Source: Companilactobacillus pabuli (GTDB taxonomy: Bacteria > Bacillota > Bacilli > Lactobacillales > Lactobacillaceae). Taken from it: a stretch of DNA of 64,000 bases. A program made the translations under genes and the position numbers. The stretch covers positions 2,232,001 to 2,296,000 of the forward strand of contig NZ_CP049366.1 in assembly GCF_014058425.1 (NCBI RefSeq), in the 5' to 3' direction. Below the pieces are notes generated by a model that ran no database searches, was not told the DNA's origin, and was given only the letters and a program-made list of their open reading frames with translations. This document shows positions 59,743-64,000 of this stretch, piece after piece (positions within the stretch are counted from its first letter, which is position 1; each line of letters begins with the position of its first letter).

Positions 59743-60087
59743 ATGGCTACTAAAGAAGAAATATCAATGACTGGTTTTTCCATCGTTGCTTACGCTGGTG
59801 ATGCTAAAACTAGTTTGATCGAGGCATTACAACATGCTCAGAAGGGTGAATTTGACAAGGCTGAAGCTTGTGTCGATGAAGCTAACCAATCAATCGTTGA
59901 TGCCCACAATGAACAAACTAAGCTTTTGAGTAAAGAAGCCGGTGGTGAAGATATGGATGTTACCTTCATCATGGTTCACGGACAAGATACTTTGATGACA
60001 ACGATGATGTTGATGGATGAGGTCAAGTTCTTCATTGATGAGTACAAGCGTATCGACAAGATCGAACGTAATTTGAATATGAAATAG
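59743..60087 (+). CDS. lacF: PTS lactose/cellobiose-type EIIA
   Basis: A 114-aa all-helical EIIA. GFSIVAYAGDAKTSLIEALQHAQKGEFDKA, then the phospho-accepting His in VHGQDTLMTTMML. It receives phosphate from HPr and passes it to the EIIB domain of LacE. GGGAGG lies before the ATG; it is 23 nt after lacT and 13 nt before lacG. Confidence 0.9.
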   Translation: MATKEEISMTGFSIVAYAGDAKTSLIEALQHAQKGEFDKAEACVDEANQSIVDAHNEQTKLLSKEAGGEDMDVTFIMVHGQDTLMTTMMLMDEVKFFIDEYKRIDKIERNLNMK

Positions 60088-60100
60088 AGGAGGTAAGGGT

Positions 60101-61531
60101 TTGAGTATTGAATTAAATCGTGTGAAAAAATTGCCCAAAGACTTTGTTTGGGGTGGCGCTACTGCCGCATATCAAGTAGAAGGTGCTACAAAAGTTGATG
60201 GCAAAGGTAAAACGATGTGGGATGACTATTTGAAAGCTCAAGGTCGTTTTGCTCCAGATCCAGCCAGTGATTTTTATCATTTATATCCTGAAGATATTCG
60301 CCTATCTAAGAAATACGGTTTGAATGCTATCCGTGTTTCAATTGCTTGGACAAGAATCTTCCCTAAAGGTTATGGAGAACCAGTTCAAGCCGGGGTTGAT
60401 TACTACCACAGATTATTTAAGGAATGCTTAGATAACGGCATTGAACCATATGTATCGCTACATCATTTTGATTCTCCAAAGACATTGTTTGATGATGGCG
60501 ATTGGTTGAACCGCAAGAATATTGATCATTTTGTTGATTATGCGAAATTCTGTTTCGACGAATTCCCAGAAGTTACTCATTGGTTTACAATCAATGAATT
60601 GATTTCTCTAGCATATTCACAATATATCCAAGGAAACTTCCCACCAAGCCACAAGTTCGATGTAACTAGTGCCATTCAAGCTGAACATAACGAACTACTA
60701 GCACATGCTAAAGTAGTCAACTTGTTCAAAGATGGTGGTTACAAGGGCAAGATTGGTTTGATTCATGTACTTCAACCAGTTTATCCATATCCAAATACGC
60801 CAGAAAATCAACACGCAGCCGACCTTAGTGATGCCTTCATGAATGCCTTCTTACTAGATGGGACATTCAAAGGTGAATACACTGATAAGACAATGAAACT
60901 TATCAATGAGATTCTTGACGCTAACGATGCTAAGTTAGATATTCAAGATGGCGATATGGATATCTTGAAGAAAGCCTCGACACGAAATGATTACTTTGGT
61001 TTGAACTATTATCAACCATCATTCTTCGCCGCATATAACGGTGAAAGTACTAATCATTTCAATGGTACTGGTGAGAAGGGTACCTCATCATTCAAATTCA
61101 AAGGAGTTGGTCAAGCAGTTAAAAATCCTAATATCCCAACAACTGATTGGGATTGGAACATCTATCCAGAAGGTTTGTATGACATTTTGAAACGAGTAAG
61201 TTCTGAATATCCAAACAGTAAAGAAATTTTCATTACTGAAAATGGTTTAGGACTAAAAGAGGAATTGCCAGAAAATGTGACTGATGACACGATTATCAAT
61301 GACGACAAACGTATCGATTTCGTCGATCAACACATGGAAGCAATTTTGAAGGCTCGTAGTGAAGGGGTCAATGTAAATGGTTACTTTATTTGGTCGCTTC
61401 AAGATCAATTCTCATGGGCCAATGGATACAACAAACGTTATGGTTTGTTCTTTGTAGATTTTGCAACACAAAAACGTTACATCAAGAAGAGTGCTTTGTG
61501 GTACAAGGCACTTGCTGACACAATGAAATAG
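60101..61531 (+). CDS. lacG: 6-phospho-beta-galactosidase (GH1)
   Basis: A 476-aa GH1 enzyme. DFVWGGATAAYQVEGATKVDGKG at the N-terminus, acid/base Glu in FTINEL, nucleophile Glu in IFITENGLG, and the C-terminal GYFIWSLQDQFSWANGYNKRYGLFFVDF. The strong likeness to LacG (DWDWNIYPEGLYD, KKSALWYKALA) points to lactose-6-P rather than aryl-beta-glucoside-P. It hydrolyses lactose-6-P to glucose and galactose-6-P. The start is TTG with GAGGAGG 7 nt upstream. The tagatose-6-P pathway genes are not in the window. Confidence 0.85.
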   Translation: MSIELNRVKKLPKDFVWGGATAAYQVEGATKVDGKGKTMWDDYLKAQGRFAPDPASDFYHLYPEDIRLSKKYGLNAIRVSIAWTRIFPKGYGEPVQAGVDYYHRLFKECLDNGIEPYVSLHHFDSPKTLFDDGDWLNRKNIDHFVDYAKFCFDEFPEVTHWFTINELISLAYSQYIQGNFPPSHKFDVTSAIQAEHNELLAHAKVVNLFKDGGYKGKIGLIHVLQPVYPYPNTPENQHAADLSDAFMNAFLLDGTFKGEYTDKTMKLINEILDANDAKLDIQDGDMDILKKASTRNDYFGLNYYQPSFFAAYNGESTNHFNGTGEKGTSSFKFKGVGQAVKNPNIPTTDWDWNIYPEGLYDILKRVSSEYPNSKEIFITENGLGLKEELPENVTDDTIINDDKRIDFVDQHMEAILKARSEGVNVNGYFIWSLQDQFSWANGYNKRYGLFFVDFATQKRYIKKSALWYKALADTMK

Positions 61532-61541
61532 CTTCTAGTTG

Positions 61542-61626
61542 TGGATTGTTACTATTAAATTAGGCATGACCGCAGTTGGTGCTTGGTACTTTGTCGTACC
61601 TTGCCCAATTGCGGTCATTTTTTTAT
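61542..61626 (+). promoter_or_regulatory. Second RAT antiterminator and terminator, ahead of lacE
   Basis: GGATTGTTACTATTAAATTA (61543-61562) is identical to the RAT before lacT. It overlaps terminator TGACCGCAGTTGG ... CCAATTGCGGTCA with inner GGTAC/GTACC and T7 (61567-61626). LacE therefore needs a second antitermination event. Confidence 0.88.
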
Positions 61627-61649
61627 GAAATTATAAAAGGGGTGTAATT

Positions 61650-63416
61650 ATGCAGTTTATTATTGATAGATTGGAAAAGCACCAGAAATTCTTTGATAAA
61701 ATTTCAAAGAACGTTTATCTGATGGCTATCAAGGATGGATTCTTGGCAGCTATGCCGATTATCTTGTTCTCAAGTATTTTCATTCTTTTAACATCTGTTC
61801 CACCATTGTTTGGAGTTAACCTACCAACTGATCTAAACAATTGGTTTAACAAAATTTATAACTATACTATGGGATTTGTAGGGTTCTACGTTGCGGGGAC
61901 AACAGCTAAAGCCTTCACAGGTTCTATGAACCAACGTATTAAAGGTAGTAGATTTATTAATAGTACATCTACTATGATGGCCGCAATGTGTGGTTTCATG
62001 CTTTTGGCTATCGGTACTACTAAGAGTGGTGCTTACTTAGGCGACTACTTTGGTACAAAAGGTATCCTATCAGCCTTTGTTTCAGCTTTCTTAACAGTAC
62101 ATATTTACAAGTTCTGTGTTGAGAAAGATATTACTATCAAGATGCCTAAGGAAGTTCCTGGTGCTATTTCCCAAAACTTCCGTGATGTCTTCCCATTCTC
62201 ATTCTCAATCATTGCTATGGGTATTATTGATGTTGCTATCCGTGCATGGTTGCATGTTCCATTCAGTGCTATGATTGCTACTTTGATTGCTCCATTGTTC
62301 AAAGGTGCTGAAAGTTACTTTGGTATGGCAATTATTTGGTTCCTTATTCCTTTGTTCTGGTTCATGGGTATCCACGGACCTTCAGTTGTAAAGCCTGCTA
62401 TTACCGCTGCTTTGTATGGTAATACAACTGCTAACTTGGCTTTGTTCAAGACCGGTCATTTCCCATTCCACTCACTAACAGAAAACTTTGGTAACTTCGT
62501 TGGTGAACTTGGTGGTACTGGTGCTACATTTGTTGTTCCATTTATCTTCATGTTCTTAATGAAATCAAAGCAATTGAAAGCTATTGGTAAGGCCTCATTT
62601 ATTCCCGTAATGTTTGCCGTTAACGAACCTCTATTGTTCGGTGCTCCAATCATTTTGAATCCTTACTTCTTCATTCCATTTGTTTTATCACCAGTTGTCA
62701 ACGTTGTCGTTGGTAAACTATTTATTGATGTCTTCAATATGAGAGGGTTCATGTACGTTCTATCGTGGGCATTGCCTGGGCCTATCGGTGCGTTCTTGGA
62801 TACTAACTTCCAACCAATTTCATTAGTATTAATGGTTCTATTACTAGCTCTAGATACATTGATCTACCTTCCATTCTGTAAAGCTTATGATGCTTCACTA
62901 GTTGCTAAGGAAGCAGCTGTTGATGCAGAAGACGATGCTACAGAAGGTGTTGAACTTGCCGGTGCTACTGCAGGAACAACAGGTGCAGTTGCAACAGCAG
63001 CTACAGATTCAGCTACTCCAGAAACAGCAACAACAGAAGAAACATCTGATCCAGAAGCAAAGAAACTTGATAAACAAGTTAAAGTCTTAGTTCTATGTGC
63101 CGGTGGTGGTACTAGTGAACAATTAGCAAATGCTTTAACAGAAGGTGCTGAGAAATACGACGAACCTATCGTAGCCAGTGCCGGAGCTTATGGTTCTCAC
63201 CACGATATTCTTCCAAATTATGATTTAGTTGTCTTAGCTCCACAAGTTAGAACTTATTACGATGATCTAAAAGCCGATACTGATCGTTTAGGTATTCAAT
63301 TAGTTGCTACAAAAGGTCAACAATACATTGCCCTAACACGTGATTCTAAGAAAGCTTTGGACTTCGTTATGGAAAATTTGAATAAAAAAGATGACGAAAA
63401 GAAAGATGATAAATAA
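61650..63416 (+). CDS. lacE: PTS lactose-type EIICB
   Basis: A 588-aa membrane permease. EIIC (about residues 1-420, 8-10 helices, LMAIKDGFLAAMPIILFSSIFIL, the sugar-site region MGIHGPSVVKPAI and AVNEPLLFGAPIILNP), an Ala/Thr-rich linker (about 425-475) and EIIB with the phospho-Cys in VLVLCAGGGTSEQLANAL. It imports lactose with phosphorylation. GGGGTG lies before the ATG. It ends the operon. Confidence 0.9.
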   Translation: MQFIIDRLEKHQKFFDKISKNVYLMAIKDGFLAAMPIILFSSIFILLTSVPPLFGVNLPTDLNNWFNKIYNYTMGFVGFYVAGTTAKAFTGSMNQRIKGSRFINSTSTMMAAMCGFMLLAIGTTKSGAYLGDYFGTKGILSAFVSAFLTVHIYKFCVEKDITIKMPKEVPGAISQNFRDVFPFSFSIIAMGIIDVAIRAWLHVPFSAMIATLIAPLFKGAESYFGMAIIWFLIPLFWFMGIHGPSVVKPAITAALYGNTTANLALFKTGHFPFHSLTENFGNFVGELGGTGATFVVPFIFMFLMKSKQLKAIGKASFIPVMFAVNEPLLFGAPIILNPYFFIPFVLSPVVNVVVGKLFIDVFNMRGFMYVLSWALPGPIGAFLDTNFQPISLVLMVLLLALDTLIYLPFCKAYDASLVAKEAAVDAEDDATEGVELAGATAGTTGAVATAATDSATPETATTEETSDPEAKKLDKQVKVLVLCAGGGTSEQLANALTEGAEKYDEPIVASAGAYGSHHDILPNYDLVVLAPQVRTYYDDLKADTDRLGIQLVATKGQQYIALTRDSKKALDFVMENLNKKDDEKKDDK

Positions 63417-63436
63417 TAATCATCATTAAAGAAGAA

Positions 63437-63466
63437 AAACACCCTCATTGAGGATGTTTTTTCGTC
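63437..63466 (+). terminator. Terminator of the lac operon
   Basis: AAAACACCCTCA/TGAGGATGTTTTTT with one mismatch and a T run. Confidence 0.8.
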
Positions 63467-63524
63467 TAAATAACAATTTGGAGATATAATAAAATTAATA
63501 AATGAATATGGTGAGGTGACCAAG

Positions 63525-63746
63525 ATGTCTAGTATTTTTACTGCACAACATGTTTTCTCAGTTATATTTATCCTATTATCCTTGTATCAATTTAGAAATG
63601 CTCGTAATTATAAAAAGACGATTATGAAGCATGGTACCGGTCAACCGGTATCTTTTGGAGGAATGATGATCTGGAACAATTATGTAACGGCAATCGGATT
63701 ACTTTGTTTTGCCATTATGTTACTAGTTGGCCCATTGAGTCACTAA
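63525..63746 (+). CDS. Small two-helix membrane protein
   Basis: A 73-aa protein with helices at about residues 8-24 and 48-68 and a basic loop (RNARNYKKTIMKHGTG). The start is ATG 63525 behind GAGGTGACC; GTG 63516 lies inside the ribosome site. It is monocistronic between two terminators. No family recognised. Confidence 0.6.
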   Translation: MSSIFTAQHVFSVIFILLSLYQFRNARNYKKTIMKHGTGQPVSFGGMMIWNNYVTAIGLLCFAIMLLVGPLSH

Positions 63747-63756
63747 AATCATTTAG

Positions 63757-63790
63757 ACTGTTCATCCTATCAAAGGGATGGGCAGTTTTT

Positions 63791-63793
<3 letters not shown>
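63757..63793. terminator. Terminator between the small membrane gene and the PLP enzyme gene
   Basis: ACTGTTCATCC and GGGATGGGCAGT pair with T7 after. The right end touches the stop codon of the minus-strand gene. Confidence 0.75.

Positions 63794-64000
<207 letters not shown>

Noticed and set aside
62902-63090. Gln-rich open frame inside lacE
   Set aside because: It is a frame-shifted reading of the Ala/Thr-rich linker of LacE and has no start signal.

Overview
The window is AT-rich, densely coded Gram-positive DNA. Strong GGAGG-type ribosome sites, TTG/GTG starts, a class Ib ribonucleotide reductase, PTS/BglG-type sugar control, a T-box leader and WxL/NlpC-P60 surface proteins point to a member of Lactobacillaceae. 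A Companilactobacillus-like species is my guess, not something the sequence proves. There are no rRNA or tRNA genes, no CRISPR array, no transposase and no prophage.

Layout: 0.5-6.2 kb holds an Mga-like regulator, an MFS exporter behind a structured leader with terminator, and a small operon (hydrolase, unknown protein, TauE/SafE permease, DUF1634 protein). 6.3-9.4 kb holds a WxL lectin-like surface protein and an OhrR-type regulator. 9.4-13.3 kb is nrdHIEF with two NrdR boxes. 13.5-18.3 kb holds membrane, lipoprotein and small genes, a guanylate-kinase-like protein, an NlpC/P60 hydrolase and an rpiA-like gene. 18.3-28.3 kb holds rarA, a GPH symporter, a YagU protein and oppABCDF. 28.4-36 kb holds hflX and a YtrA-like GntR regulator with two ATPase/permease pairs plus a decayed third permease, flanked on both sides by paralogous small membrane proteins. 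36-41.4 kb holds lipoate ligase, a phosphatase-fold protein lacking its catalytic His, an aldo/keto reductase, an NrnA-type phosphoesterase and an APC permease. 42-53 kb holds a BceAB-like transporter, a glutamine-type ABC importer, a Tyr T-box with an NhaC-family transporter, and a MacAB-like exporter. 53-58.4 kb holds a ProX/YbaK editing protein, CoA-disulfide reductase, a lipoprotein and a PEPCK/HprK-like P-loop protein. 58.4-63.4 kb is a lactose-type PTS operon (lacT, lacF, lacG, lacE) with a CRE and two antiterminator/terminator switches. The window ends inside a Cys/Met-metabolism PLP enzyme.

The least ordinary content lies between genes. (1) Three related plus-strand RNA candidates (17.3, 21.7 and 22.4 kb) and a looser fourth (44.5 kb) carry runs of C. 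In the first three the main C run sits in a hairpin loop whose stem sequence changes while pairing is kept, and each ends in an intrinsic terminator. They look like a multicopy family of Shine-Dalgarno-targeting small RNAs. (2) Five full copies and one truncated copy of a roughly 180-200 bp structured repeat occur at 22.1, 41.4, 41.6, 56.2, 56.5 and 6.2 kb. All full copies fit one three-way-junction fold supported by compensatory changes, and four are arranged as two head-to-head pairs. (3) The leader of the MFS gene at 2.2-2.35 kb looks like a riboswitch or attenuator of a class I do not recognise.
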